DNA from: Lampropedia aestuarii
GTDB taxonomy: Bacteria > Pseudomonadota > Gammaproteobacteria > Burkholderiales > Burkholderiaceae_C
Length of the DNA: 64,000 nt
Direction of reading: 5' to 3'
NCBI RefSeq assembly: GCF_004803635.1
Contig: NZ_SSWX01000017.1
Span: 33,209-97,208, forward strand
Program-made: the position numbers and the translations under genes
Notes under the pieces: model-generated
Told to the model about the DNA's origin: nothing
What the model saw: the letters and a program-made list of their open reading frames with translations, nothing else
Databases searched by the model: none
Shown here: piece by piece, positions 17,075 through 26,326 of the stretch
Layout: each line of letters begins with the position of its first letter
Numbering within the stretch: position 1 is the stretch's first letter

Positions 17075-18139
17075 ATGAGCAATTCACTACCAACTTCTAT
17101 GGCACGCACAGGTGTTGCTGTGCCAGTGGCGCAAGCCGTGACTCCATCGCCTAGCGAGCCTGCCCGCCCAGCGCCGCGCCATGCCAGCGCGTGGCTGCGC
17201 TGGGGCCTGCCCTTGCTGCTGACCGTGCTTGCCGTCGCCTTGGCTTTTTTGCTCAAAGGCTACCAGTTGTTTCAGGGCACGATGGTGCTGGCCTATGCAA
17301 TCGCACTGCTGGGGCTGAATATTTTGACTGGCTATAACGGCCAGATTTCGCTGGGCCACGGCGCGTTTTTTGCGCTGGGTGCCTATTCGACTGGCGTGTT
17401 GATGGAGCATGCGAGTGCGCCGTATTGGGCGACGATTCCAGCCGCTGGTGTTGTCTGCCTGGTGGTTGGCTATTTGTTTGGCCGCCCGGCGCTCAAGCTC
17501 GAGGGCCTGTACCTGGCGCTGGCGACTTTTGCGCTGGGCATTGCGATGCCGCAATTGCTCAAATACAAGCACCTGGAGCAGTGGACCGGGGGCGTGCAAG
17601 GCATTGTGCTGATGAAGCCCGATGCGCCCTGGGGATTGCCGCTGACGCAAGACCAATGGGTGTATCTGTTTGCGGTGATCGTCACCGTGGTCATGTTCGC
17701 TTTGGGCCGCAATCTGATTGCCAGCGGCAGTGGCCGGGCGCTGCGCGCAATTCGTGACCAGCCTTTGGCTGCGCAGGCTTTGGGGGTGAACAGCAGCCAC
17801 TACAAATCGGTCGCGTTTGGTATTTCGGCGGCCTACACCGGGGTGGCCGGTGCCTTGTTTGCGATTGCCGTGCAGTTTGTCTCGCCCGACTCGTTCACGA
17901 TGTTCTTGTCCATCTCTTTCCTGGTGGGCATTGTGGTGGGCGGCGTCGGCACCGTTTACGGTGCGTTGTTTGGTGCGGTATTCATCATGTTTGTGCCGAA
18001 TGTGGCCGAGCAGATCTCCAAAGCCGCGCCTTGGGCTGTGTATGGCGTGGTGCTGATTCTGATCATGTTTGTGATGCCAGGCGGGGTGATGGGCTTGCTG
18101 CGCACCCTCCAGACACGTTTGCAAAAGGACACGCGATGA
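17075..18139 (+). CDS. livM: Liv-type ABC transporter permease (LivM-like)
   Basis: A 354-residue membrane protein with the LivM core LTGYNGQISLGHGAFFALGAYS and the cytoplasmic-loop motif LRAIRDQPLAAQALGVN. The first 40 or so residues are polar and proline-rich before the first membrane helix. The start at 17075 follows AAGGAAG, 16 bp after the LivH-like stop. It closes the permease part of the operon. About 160 bp separate it from the enoyl-CoA hydratase gene. Confidence 0.9.
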   Translation: MSNSLPTSMARTGVAVPVAQAVTPSPSEPARPAPRHASAWLRWGLPLLLTVLAVALAFLLKGYQLFQGTMVLAYAIALLGLNILTGYNGQISLGHGAFFALGAYSTGVLMEHASAPYWATIPAAGVVCLVVGYLFGRPALKLEGLYLALATFALGIAMPQLLKYKHLEQWTGGVQGIVLMKPDAPWGLPLTQDQWVYLFAVIVTVVMFALGRNLIASGSGRALRAIRDQPLAAQALGVNSSHYKSVAFGISAAYTGVAGALFAIAVQFVSPDSFTMFLSISFLVGIVVGGVGTVYGALFGAVFIMFVPNVAEQISKAAPWAVYGVVLILIMFVMPGGVMGLLRTLQTRLQKDTR

Positions 18140-18302
18140 CAGCCCACACAGTCGTGCAACCGATTCGACCTTGCATTCAAGCCCATTGGTTGGCAGCCGA
18201 TGGCGGCGTCACTGCGGTGACCGGAGCCTGAGTGGGCCGCGCCTACTATGAATGCAGCGAACGATCCCCCCTATTGCCATATCTACCTACTCTGATTTGA
18301 AC

Positions 18303-19103
18303 ATGACACCAGCTAGCCCCACTTCCTTGCTGCAATTGGAGCGTCAAGGCGCGATTGCGATCCTGCGCTTGAACGACGCCAAGCGCCTGAACCCGCTCAG
18401 TACGCCCTTGCAGCAGGAATTGCTGGCGGCTTTGCAGACGTTGGCCAGCGACACCAGCGTGCGTTGTTTGGTGCTGACCGGTGAAGGACGCGGCTTTTGC
18501 GTGGGTGCGGATTTGTCTGGCATGCAAGCGCCAGAAGGCCAAAGCCTTGGTGCGCACACTGGGCATGTGATGCGCACGCAATCGAACCCGGTGATTGAGC
18601 TGCTGCAAAGCATGCCGTTTCCAGTGCTGACCTCGGTCAATGGCCCCAGCGCTGGCGCTGGCGTGGGCCTGGCTTTGGCTGGCGATATCTGCGTGGCGGC
18701 CGAGTCGGCCTATTTTGTGCTGACTTTTATGCCGCGCCTTGGCATTGTGCCGGACCTGGGCATTACCTGGTGGCTCGAGCGCTTGCTGGGCCGTGCGCGC
18801 GCGATGGGCATGGCCTTGCTCGGTGAGCGCCTGAGCGCAGCCGATGCCAAACACATGGGCCTGATCTGGGACTGCGTGCCCGATGCGCAACTGGCCGAGC
18901 ACACGCTGGCACTGGCTGCGCGGCTGGCGGCGTTGCCCAAACATGCGGCGCTGGAATTGCGCGCTGCCTATGCGCATGCGGCCAAGCAGGATTTGCCCGC
19001 GCAACTGGCTTACGAGGCCCAGCGCCAGCAGGACTTGATTGACCGGCCCGAGTTCAGCGAAGGCGTGGCGGCCTTTTTGGAGAAGCGCGAGCCGCGTTTT
19101 TAA
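18303..19103 (+). CDS. Enoyl-CoA hydratase/isomerase, PaaG-like
   Basis: A crotonase-fold protein of about 266 residues. The oxyanion-hole segments are GRGFCVGADL and GPSAGAGVGLALAGDI. The active-site loop is RLGIVPDLGITWWL, where an aspartate (VPD.G) stands at the position of one hydratase glutamate, as in PaaG-type isomerases. It may thus isomerise a double bond instead of, or as well as, adding water. The start is uncertain: 18303 gives the conventional N-terminus, but an in-frame ATG at 18252 would add 17 residues. A clear hairpin terminator follows at 19163. It is probably the last gene of the thiolase-importer transcript. Confidence 0.85.
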   Translation: MTPASPTSLLQLERQGAIAILRLNDAKRLNPLSTPLQQELLAALQTLASDTSVRCLVLTGEGRGFCVGADLSGMQAPEGQSLGAHTGHVMRTQSNPVIELLQSMPFPVLTSVNGPSAGAGVGLALAGDICVAAESAYFVLTFMPRLGIVPDLGITWWLERLLGRARAMGMALLGERLSAADAKHMGLIWDCVPDAQLAEHTLALAARLAALPKHAALELRAAYAHAAKQDLPAQLAYEAQRQQDLIDRPEFSEGVAAFLEKREPRF

Positions 19104-19162
19104 GAACGTAAACACGTTCTGAGAGCCAGGTCCATGTGCTGCACTGCAATGCAGCCGCTACG

Positions 19163-19193
19163 AAAAAAAAGGCAGCGCAAGGCTGCTTTTTTT
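19163..19193 (+). terminator. Rho-independent terminator, A-tract/T-tract type
   Basis: GCAGC (19172-19176) and GCTGC (19182-19186) form a stem around GCAAG, flanked by eight A and followed by seven T. It can act on both strands. It separates the hydratase transcript from the binding-protein transcript. Confidence 0.8.
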
Positions 19194-19227
19194 GTGTGCG
19201 CTTGTTGCGTGCATTTGGTGGCATTTT

Positions 19228-19243
19228 TCGTCGCTTCAGACGA
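19228..19243. promoter_or_regulatory. Island operator copy A: TCGTC-GCTTCA-GACGA
   Basis: A 16-bp palindrome with 5-bp arms (TCGTC/GACGA). It lies 110 bp before the binding-protein start at 19354 and just after the terminator. The pattern TCGTCGnnnCAGACGA recurs at 32307 and 33265. Confidence 0.65.
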
Positions 19244-19353
19244 CGATCATCGCGCTCCAAAGCCCTAGCATGGCTTGCATAACGAGACAACGGTTTGTAC
19301 CAGCCTGCCGTGGTGGCAGAGTCTGGCGACACAGGCTGAAACAGAGGATGACT

Positions 19354-20556
19354 ATGCACTACACACGCCGCACCATCGCTGTGGGCTTATTGGCTCTGGG
19401 CCTGGCTGGGTTGCCTGCCTGGGCGCAAAAGCAATACGATCAGGGTGCCAGCGATAGCGAGATCAAGCTGGGCAATCTGGTGCCGTACTCGGGTCCGGCC
19501 TCGGCCTATGGTGCAGCAGGCAAAGCGATGCAAGCCTACTTTGAGCGTGTGAACGAGAAAGGCGGCATCAATGGCCGCAAGATTGTCTTTATCACGTTGG
19601 ACGATGCCTACAACCCGGCCAAATCGGTCGAGCAAACCCGTAAGCTGGTCGAGCAGGACGGTGTGCTGGCGATGGTCGGCTCGCTGGGCAGTGCGCAAAA
19701 TCTCGCGGTGCAAAAATACCTCAATGCACGCAAAGTGCCGCAGCTGTTTGTGAATGCCGGCACAACCCGCTGGGGCGACCCGAAAAATTTCTACTGGACC
19801 ATGGGCTGGCAACCTTCGTACCAGTCTGAGGCACGCGCTTACGCCAAGCACATTCTGAGCACCAAGCCCGATGCCAAAATTGCTATCTTGCAGCAGAACG
19901 ATGAATTTGGCCGTGACTACCTGCGCGGCTTTCAAGAGGCGATGGGCGAGCAGTTCAAAAAGCAAGTGGTCTCGCACCTGACCTACGAAATCTCTGACCC
20001 CACGATTGACAGCCAGATGGTGTCCTTCAAATCGTCTGGGGCCGATGTGTTTGTGAACATCACCACCCCCAAATTTGCTGCGCAAGCGATTCGCAAGGCC
20101 AAAGAGATGGACTGGCAGCCGCAGCACTATTTGGTCGCGGTGTCACAGTCCAAAGAGGCCGTACTGCGCGCAGCCGGTTTTGACAATGCCAAGGACATTG
20201 TCTCCAGCACCTATGTGATGATTCCTGGCGATGCCCAGGCCCAGGGCCATCCCGAGGTGGCTGAATACATCGAAACCCTGGCCAGGTATGCACCAGGGGC
20301 AGATCCAAACGATTCACTCAATGCGATTGGTTATGCGACCGCCGCGACGATGGCCAAAGTGCTGGAGCAGGCTGGCGATGAACTCACGCGCGAGAACATC
20401 ATGAAGCAAGCGGCCAGTCTGGACTTTGTTCCTCCAATGCTGTATCCGGGGGTAGATGTCAAAACCAGCGCTGACGATTACTTTCCGATTCAGAAGAAAA
20501 CCCTGATCCAGTTCGATGGCGAGAACTACATCGCGCTGGGCGATTTGTACGACTGA
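19354..20556 (+). CDS. Liv-type periplasmic substrate-binding protein 1
   Basis: A 400-residue type 1 periplasmic binding protein with a signal peptide MHYTRRTIAVGLLALGLAGL ending AWA-Q. The mature protein begins QYDQGASDSEIKLGNLVPYSGPASAYG, typical of the LivK/HAAT family that binds amino acids, aromatic acids or fatty acids. The start at 19354 is chosen for its AGAGG at 6-bp spacing; an ATG two codons earlier is too close. It shares its opening and much of its body with the next gene, so the two are tandem paralogues. A copy of the island operator lies 110 bp upstream. It should deliver the substrate to the LivHM permease. Confidence 0.9.
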   Translation: MHYTRRTIAVGLLALGLAGLPAWAQKQYDQGASDSEIKLGNLVPYSGPASAYGAAGKAMQAYFERVNEKGGINGRKIVFITLDDAYNPAKSVEQTRKLVEQDGVLAMVGSLGSAQNLAVQKYLNARKVPQLFVNAGTTRWGDPKNFYWTMGWQPSYQSEARAYAKHILSTKPDAKIAILQQNDEFGRDYLRGFQEAMGEQFKKQVVSHLTYEISDPTIDSQMVSFKSSGADVFVNITTPKFAAQAIRKAKEMDWQPQHYLVAVSQSKEAVLRAAGFDNAKDIVSSTYVMIPGDAQAQGHPEVAEYIETLARYAPGADPNDSLNAIGYATAATMAKVLEQAGDELTRENIMKQAASLDFVPPMLYPGVDVKTSADDYFPIQKKTLIQFDGENYIALGDLYD

Positions 20557-20655
20557 GCCTGTGCGCGGCCATCCTCTGCGGTGGCCTACAGATAAGAGGG
20601 AAGTTCTGCAAAGCGTCCCTAGAACCAAGACAAGAGACAAGCAGCCAAGGAAAGG

Positions 20656-21882
20656 ATGCATATGACAATCAGCCGCAGAGAGGCAATGGGCTGGCTGGCC
20701 GCCAGCGCCAGCCTGTGGGCCAGCCGCAGTGCCTGGGCCCAGCAATACGACCAGGGCGCAAGCGACAGCGTGATCAAAATTGGCATGCCCGCACCTTACA
20801 GCGGTCCAGCCTCATCCTACGGCATCATTGGCAAGATCAATGAGGCCTATTTCAAGATGCGCAACGACCAGGGTGGCATCAATGGCCGCAAGGTCGAGTT
20901 TGTCACCTACGACGACCAGTACAACCCAGCGCGCTCCACAGAAGTTGTGCGCCGCATGGTCGAGCAAGATGGTGTGCTGGCAGTCTATGGAAATTTGGGC
21001 TCGGCCGCCAATGCGGCGGTGATGCGCTATATGAACATGCGCAAAGTACCTCATATCTTTTTGGCCGTGGGCGCTGAGCGCTTTGCCGAGCCTGAGAAGT
21101 CGCCCTGGACCATGCCCTTCATGCCCAGCTACCAGGACGAGGGCCGCACCTATGCGCAGCACATTCTGAAGACCCACCCGAGTGCAAAAATAGCGGTGCT
21201 CTACCAGAACGACGACTTTGGCAAAGACCTGCTGCAAGGTCTGCGTGATGGCCTGGGTGACAAGGCCAAGGACCTGCTGGTGGCGACTGCTTCGTTCGAG
21301 GTCAGCGACCCGACAGTGGACTCACAAATCATCAGCCTGCATGCGTCGGGGGCGGATGTGTTTGTGAATTTTGCCACCGCACGTTTTGCCGCGCAGGCGA
21401 TTCGCAAGATTTGGGACATTGGCTGGCGGCCGCAGCAGCAATACCTGACCTATGTATCGGCCTACGTGAAGATGACCCTGGAGCCTGCCGGTCTGGAGAA
21501 ATCCAATGGCATTTTGGCGATTGCATTTTTCAAAGATGCCATACAACAGCGCTGGGCAGGCGATGCTGAAACGCAGCGTTTTCTGGCTTTTATGCAGCAG
21601 TACGCACCCAACGAAGACATCCACAACTCGTCGGCTGTGTATGGCTACTGCGTCTCACAAACCATGGCCCATGTGCTTGAGCAATGTGGCGATGTACTGA
21701 CCCGTGACAACGTGATCAAGCAAGCGGCCTCATTGCAGAACTACCGCCCTGAAATGCTGCTGCCTGGCATCGCGCTCAATACATCCGCGACCAACTACTG
21801 GCCGATTCAGTCACTGCAAATGGTGCAGTTCAATGGTGTGGAGTTTGAGCCGGTGGGGGACACGGTGCAATTGGGGGCTTGA
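20656..21882 (+). CDS. Liv-type periplasmic substrate-binding protein 2 (paralogue)
   Basis: A 408-residue LivK-family protein whose mature start, QYDQGASDSVIKIGMPAPYSGP, closely matches the preceding gene. The exported N-terminus has SRREAMGWLAASASLWASR; the paired arginines could indicate Tat export but the motif is weak. Start is ambiguous between 20656 and 20662. It follows the first binding protein by 99 bp and precedes the ligase by about 70 bp, so it is probably in the same transcript. Two binding proteins with one permease set suggest two related ligands, such as acids of different length or stereochemistry. Confidence 0.88.
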   Translation: MHMTISRREAMGWLAASASLWASRSAWAQQYDQGASDSVIKIGMPAPYSGPASSYGIIGKINEAYFKMRNDQGGINGRKVEFVTYDDQYNPARSTEVVRRMVEQDGVLAVYGNLGSAANAAVMRYMNMRKVPHIFLAVGAERFAEPEKSPWTMPFMPSYQDEGRTYAQHILKTHPSAKIAVLYQNDDFGKDLLQGLRDGLGDKAKDLLVATASFEVSDPTVDSQIISLHASGADVFVNFATARFAAQAIRKIWDIGWRPQQQYLTYVSAYVKMTLEPAGLEKSNGILAIAFFKDAIQQRWAGDAETQRFLAFMQQYAPNEDIHNSSAVYGYCVSQTMAHVLEQCGDVLTRDNVIKQAASLQNYRPEMLLPGIALNTSATNYWPIQSLQMVQFNGVEFEPVGDTVQLGA

Positions 21883-21953
21883 TGCCGTGTTGGCTCCAGA
21901 CCCAATTAAGCGCGTTTTTAGAATCCGTGAAATTCAATCCTATGGGAGACACT

Positions 21954-23594
21954 ATGTTGCAAGGTCTGATGCAGGATCGCCCGCTGTTGATCTCGTCTTT
22001 GGTCGAGCATGCCGCACGCTTTCATCCCGAGGCCGAGATCGTCTCGCGTTTGCCAGAAGGCGGCATGCACCGCACGAACTGGCGTGGCATTCAGCGGGGT
22101 GCCAAGCAAGTCGCCAACGCCTTGCAAACGTTGGGTGTCAAGCCCAGCGACCGCATTGGCACGCTGGCCTGGAATTCCTATCGCCACCTGATGCTGTACT
22201 ACGGTGTCTCGGGCAGCGGCGCGGTCTTGCACACGGTCAATCCGCGTTTGTTTCCTGAGCAGATCGAATACATCGTCAACCACGCTGAAGACCAGGTGCT
22301 GTTTTTTGATGTGACGTTTGCGCCGCTGGTCGAGCAGTTGGCCGCCAAATTCACCACCGTGAAGCACTTTGTGTTGATGGCTTCGCGCGCGCATTGCCCG
22401 CAACTCAATATCCCGAATTTGCTGTACTGGGACGAACTGATCGACACGCAAAGCACAGACTACGACTGGCCCGAGTTTGATGAGAAAAGCGCCTCGTCGC
22501 TGTGCTACACCTCGGGCACAACCGGCAACCCCAAAGGCGTGCTCTACAGCCACCGCTCGACGGTGCTCCACACCTTGATGGAACTGGCGCCCGACACCTT
22601 TGGCATCAGCTCCAACGAAACCTTGCTGCTGGTCGTGCCGATGTTCCATGCGAATGCCTGGGGCTCACCGTATGCGGCAGCGATGGTCGGAGCCAAGATG
22701 GTGTTACCTGGACAGCATTTGGATGGGGCGAGCATTTACAGCCTGATGCGCGATGAAAAAGTCACCTTCTCGCAAGGCGTGCCGACGGTGTGGATGATGC
22801 TGTTCCAGTACCTGGATGCGAACCCACAGCTTGACCCCAGCGAGCTGGGGGTCAAGCGCGTGGGCATTGGCGGCGCCGCCGTGGCCCAGTCGATGCTGGA
22901 GCGTTTTGAAAACGAGTTTCAGGCCGAGGTCGTGCAAGGCTGGGGCATGACTGAGACCAGCCCGATTGGTGTGGTCAGCAAACTGCTGCCCAAGCACGCG
23001 GGCTGGTCGGCCCAGGAGTTGCTGCCAGTCAAGCTCAAACAAGGCCGCGGCGTCTGGGGGGTGGATTTGAAAATCGTCGGCCCAGACGGGCAGGTACAGC
23101 CTTGGGATGGCGTGGCCTCAGGGGCTTTGCATGTGCGCGGGCCCTGGATTGCCAGTGGTTATTTCCGCGCCGAAGGCGGTGCGGCGCTGGACGACGAAGG
23201 CTACTTTGACACTGGCGATGTGGCGACCATCTCGCCCGATGGTTATCTGCAATTGGTGGACCGCTCCAAAGACGTGATCAAGTCTGGTGGTGAGTGGATT
23301 TCTTCGATTGATTTGGAAAACACGGCGACCACGCACCCAGCGGTCGCCGAAGCTGCCGTGATTGGCGTGCAGCACCCCAAATGGCAGGAGCGACCGTTGT
23401 TGATTGCCGTGGTGAAAGACGGCCAGCAAGTGGACAAGCAAGAGCTGTTGGACTTTTTGGGCGAACGCGTAGCCAAATGGTGGGTGCCCGACGACGTGGT
23501 GTTTGTCGATAGCCTGCCGCATACCGCGACAGGCAAATTACTCAAGGTGCAATTGCGCGAACAGTTTGGTGCACACCGTTTGCCCACGCTGTAA
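21954..23594 (+). CDS. Acyl-CoA ligase, DmdB-like (medium/branched acid)
   Basis: A 546-residue AMP-forming ligase. The ATP motif is YTSGTTGNPKGV; the acyl pocket and adenylation motifs include WGMTETSP, GYFDTGDVATI and DRSKDVIKSGGEW. Its N-terminal half (PLLISSLVEHAARFHP, LFPEQIEYIVNHAEDQVLFFD) closely resembles the subfamily containing DmdB, the 3-methylthiopropionate-CoA ligase, and many medium-chain fatty-acid ligases. The start at 21954 has GGGAG at good spacing; ATGs at 21879 and 21942 lack one. The family cannot distinguish sulfur-containing from plain acids. In this setting it activates the imported acid for beta-oxidation. Confidence 0.88.
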   Translation: MLQGLMQDRPLLISSLVEHAARFHPEAEIVSRLPEGGMHRTNWRGIQRGAKQVANALQTLGVKPSDRIGTLAWNSYRHLMLYYGVSGSGAVLHTVNPRLFPEQIEYIVNHAEDQVLFFDVTFAPLVEQLAAKFTTVKHFVLMASRAHCPQLNIPNLLYWDELIDTQSTDYDWPEFDEKSASSLCYTSGTTGNPKGVLYSHRSTVLHTLMELAPDTFGISSNETLLLVVPMFHANAWGSPYAAAMVGAKMVLPGQHLDGASIYSLMRDEKVTFSQGVPTVWMMLFQYLDANPQLDPSELGVKRVGIGGAAVAQSMLERFENEFQAEVVQGWGMTETSPIGVVSKLLPKHAGWSAQELLPVKLKQGRGVWGVDLKIVGPDGQVQPWDGVASGALHVRGPWIASGYFRAEGGAALDDEGYFDTGDVATISPDGYLQLVDRSKDVIKSGGEWISSIDLENTATTHPAVAEAAVIGVQHPKWQERPLLIAVVKDGQQVDKQELLDFLGERVAKWWVPDDVVFVDSLPHTATGKLLKVQLREQFGAHRLPTL

Positions 23595-23638
23595 CGCGGC
23601 GCTGTATTACAGGCCTATTCTAGAGAGTGGAGGACACT

Positions 23639-24739
23639 ATGGCAGGACCATTGCAAGGCTTGAGAGTGGTGGAGATGATGGGCATAGGCCCTGGCCCGTT
23701 TTGCGCGATGATGCTGGCCGATATGGGCGCCCAGGTGCTGCGCATCAGCCGGCCCGGCACGCAGGTCGATCCCACGGATGTGCTGGCCAGAGGTCGCACC
23801 ACGCTGGAGTTGGACCTCAGAGCGCCAGGCGCTGCTGAGCAGGTCTTGGCGATGATCGCACGTGCCGATGTGCTGATTGAAGGCTACCGTCCCGGCGTGA
23901 TGGAGCGCCTGGGTCTGGGCCCCGACGCGTGTTTGGCACGCAACCCTGGCTTGGTTTACGGGCGCATGACTGGCTGGGGCCAGCATGGGCCTTTGGCCAA
24001 AGCGGCAGGGCACGATATCAACTACATCGCCATTACAGGCGCTTTGAACGCCGTAGGGCGAGCGGGCAGCGCGCCAGTGCCGCCACTCAATTACGTGGGC
24101 GATTTTGGCGGCGGCGCGATGATGCTGGCCTTTGGCATCGTCTGTGCGTTGCAGGAGCGACAACGCTCAGGCAAGGGGCAGGTGATTGATGCGGCCATGA
24201 CCGATGGCGCGGCCTTGCTGTCGGCGATGATGTACGGCTTTCATGCCAAAGGGCAGTGGAGCAACGAGCGCGGCGACAACCTGCTCGATGGCGCCGCGCA
24301 TTTCTACGACACTTATGTGTGCGCCGATGGCAAGTTTGTCGCGATTGGTGCGATTGAGCCGCAGTTCTACGCCTTGCTGCGCGAGCACTGCGGTCTGGTC
24401 GATGACGAGGCCTTTGACCAGCAAATGGACCCTCGCGCGTGGCCATTTTTGAAAAGCCGGCTGGCTGAAGTGTTCCGCTCGAAAACCCGCCAGGAGTGGT
24501 GCCAGATGATGGAGGGCACGGATGTCTGCTTTGCGCCGGTACTCGATTGGGATGAAGCGCCGACTCACCCGCACAACCTCAGCCGCCAGACGTTTTATAC
24601 CGAAGCGGGCGTGACTCAGCCCTCACCTGCGCCACGCTTTAGCCGCACACCGGCAGCGCAGCCGACGGCCGTGGCGGCTCAAACGCCAGAAGCATTGCTC
24701 AAACAATGGGGGGTGGCTGGCACCTTTTTGGCCGCTTGA
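23639..24739 (+). CDS. Alpha-methylacyl-CoA racemase (CaiB/BaiF family)
   Basis: A 366-residue class III CoA-transferase-fold protein. It has the two racemase signatures: AGHDINYIA carrying the catalytic histidine, and [13 protein letters not shown] carrying the catalytic aspartate. These mark alpha-methylacyl-CoA racemase, which interconverts (2R)- and (2S)-2-methylacyl-CoA so that the S form can enter beta-oxidation. The start at 23639 follows GTGGAGGA; a GTG four codons upstream lies inside that ribosome site. It sits between the ligase (45 bp before) and the acyl-CoA dehydrogenase (63 bp after). Its presence is the best evidence that the substrate is methyl-branched. Confidence 0.9.
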   Translation: MAGPLQGLRVVEMMGIGPGPFCAMMLADMGAQVLRISRPGTQVDPTDVLARGRTTLELDLRAPGAAEQVLAMIARADVLIEGYRPGVMERLGLGPDACLARNPGLVYGRMTGWGQHGPLAKAAGHDINYIAITGALNAVGRAGSAPVPPLNYVGDFGGGAMMLAFGIVCALQERQRSGKGQVIDAAMTDGAALLSAMMYGFHAKGQWSNERGDNLLDGAAHFYDTYVCADGKFVAIGAIEPQFYALLREHCGLVDDEAFDQQMDPRAWPFLKSRLAEVFRSKTRQEWCQMMEGTDVCFAPVLDWDEAPTHPHNLSRQTFYTEAGVTQPSPAPRFSRTPAAQPTAVAAQTPEALLKQWGVAGTFLAA

Positions 24740-24802
24740 GTGGTTGCCTGCGCGCAGTGGCCAGCAAACGATTTTTTGAATTCATGACACCAGGTTTTCC
24801 TT

Positions 24803-25951
24803 ATGCCAATTTCATTTGAACGCAGTTGGATGGATGCCGATTTGGCACTCTACCAAGACACAGTGGTGCGCTTTATCGAGCAAGAAATGCAGCCCCATGA
24901 CGAAGCAGCCCGCAAGCGCGGCCATGTCGGCCAGGAGATCTGGCGCAAAGCGGGGGCGCTGGGCTTGCTGTGCAGCGATATTCCCGAAACCTACGGTGGC
25001 GGTGGCGGTGATTTTCGCTACGAAGCCGTGCTTTACGAAGCCATGGCCCGCCGAGGCTTGAGCGGCATGAACAGCTCGGTGCATAGCATCGTTGCGCATT
25101 ACTTTCTCAACCACGGCACAGAGCAGCAAAAAGCCTATTACCTGCCCAAAATGGCCAGCGGCGAGCTGGTGGGCGCCATTGCCATGACCGAGCCGGGCGC
25201 GGGCTCCGACTTGCAAGGCATTCGCACCACGGCCATCGCCCAGGACGGCGGCTACCGTATCAATGGCTCTAAAACTTTTATCTCGAACGGCTTTTTGGCA
25301 GGCGTTGTGCTGGTGGTCTGCAAAACCGACCCCAGCCAAGGCGCGCGCGGCACCTCGATCCTGATCGTTGAAACACAGGATTGCCCCGGCTTTCAGGTCG
25401 GCCGGGTGCTGGACAAAATGGGCATGAAAGCGCAGGACACCTCGGAGCTGTTTTTTGACAATGTCCAGGTGCCGGCTGGGCAATTGCTCGGCGGTGTCGA
25501 GGGGCAAGGATTCTTCCAGCTGATGGCCGATTTGCCGTATGAGCGCACCATCATCGGCGTGTCCGGCCTGGCCGCGATGGAAGGCGCGTATGAAGCGGCT
25601 CTGGCCTATACGCGTGAGCGCCAGGCGTTTGGCAAGAGCGTGTTTGATTTCCAAAATACCCGATTCAAACTGGCTGAGGTGGCCACGCAGATTGCCGTTG
25701 GCCGGGCGTTTGTCGACCAATGTGTTCAGCGCCTGGTCGATGGCAGCCTGGACACGGCAACGGCTTCAATGGCCAAGCTGTGGGTCTCTGAGACACAAGG
25801 CAAGGTGATTGACGAGTGCTTGCAGCTCTTTGGTGGCTACGGCTATATGAACGAGTACCTGGTCGCGCGGCTGTATACCGATGCACGCATACAGCGCATT
25901 TATGGCGGCACGAACGAAATCATGAAAGAAGTGATTGCGCGCAACCTATGA
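24803..25951 (+). CDS. Acyl-CoA dehydrogenase, long-chain (LCAD) type
   Basis: A 382-residue acyl-CoA dehydrogenase. FAD and substrate motifs include AIAMTEPGAGSDLQGI and RQAFGKSV, and it ends QRIYGGTNEIMKEVIARNL. In MCAD-type enzymes the catalytic glutamate is in IYEGT; here that position is glycine. Glu247, in LPYERTIIG, takes the helix-G position used by LCAD and isovaleryl-CoA dehydrogenases. The enzyme is therefore expected to be active, with a site that tolerates long or branched chains. It introduces the 2,3-double bond and ends the plus-strand operon that starts at the binding proteins. A dispersed repeat follows. Confidence 0.9.
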   Translation: MPISFERSWMDADLALYQDTVVRFIEQEMQPHDEAARKRGHVGQEIWRKAGALGLLCSDIPETYGGGGGDFRYEAVLYEAMARRGLSGMNSSVHSIVAHYFLNHGTEQQKAYYLPKMASGELVGAIAMTEPGAGSDLQGIRTTAIAQDGGYRINGSKTFISNGFLAGVVLVVCKTDPSQGARGTSILIVETQDCPGFQVGRVLDKMGMKAQDTSELFFDNVQVPAGQLLGGVEGQGFFQLMADLPYERTIIGVSGLAAMEGAYEAALAYTRERQAFGKSVFDFQNTRFKLAEVATQIAVGRAFVDQCVQRLVDGSLDTATASMAKLWVSETQGKVIDECLQLFGGYGYMNEYLVARLYTDARIQRIYGGTNEIMKEVIARNL

Positions 25952-26325
25952 GTTCCGTGTGGGCCGCCAGCAGGTTCTTTCATAAGCCCAACCAGTGGGG
26001 CGCGATAGCCGACAGCGTTGTGCCGATACGGAAAGAGCGGGCAGATGGTAAACACGTTCTTGGAGCCTGTTCAAAGTCTCCACGCAGACCGCGTTGGAGC
26101 CCAAAAGGATACGCTGCGCGGCAAAAAACGCAGTCGGGCTATCTGCCCGGCGAGGATTTTTAACAAGGCAGCGTGCCTTTTGGGCGCCAACCTGAAGGGC
26201 AAGGCACAAAAAAGCGCATGACTGCGTTGCCCGTTGTGCTCATACAGACGCATGAGCTGCAACAGGCGGCTTGTACTGCCTCTTTTTGTGCCTTGCGCGA
26301 CTGTGTCGAGGCATTGAACAGGCTC
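25952..26325. other. Noncoding gap filled mainly by a repeat element
   Basis: This gap between convergent genes contains the 265-bp repeat at 26062-26326. Just before it, at 26049-26060, is a GTAAACACGTTCTT tag like the alternative element terminus at 29223-29234. I see no gene. Confidence 0.6.
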
Positions 26326-26326
26326 T
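26062..26326. repeat. Full-length dispersed element with inverted ends
   Basis: The left end GAGCCTGTTCA (26063-26073) and right end TGAACAGGCTCT (26315-26326) are inverted repeats. Inside are segments shared with the 13060 and 29076 copies: TCTCCACGCAG, GCGTTGCCCGTTGTGCTCAT and ATGAGCTGCAACAGGC, plus GTGCCTTGCGCGACTG shared with the 29076 copy. Its size and lack of coding potential fit a MITE-like element. Its right edge abuts and contributes to the TAA stop of the LuxR gene at 26326-26328. Confidence 0.75.

Noticed and set aside
16219-18124. Two 345-codon minus-strand open frames opposite the livH and livM genes
   Set aside because: Low-complexity His/Gln/Arg antisense frames; the plus-strand frames are conserved permeases.
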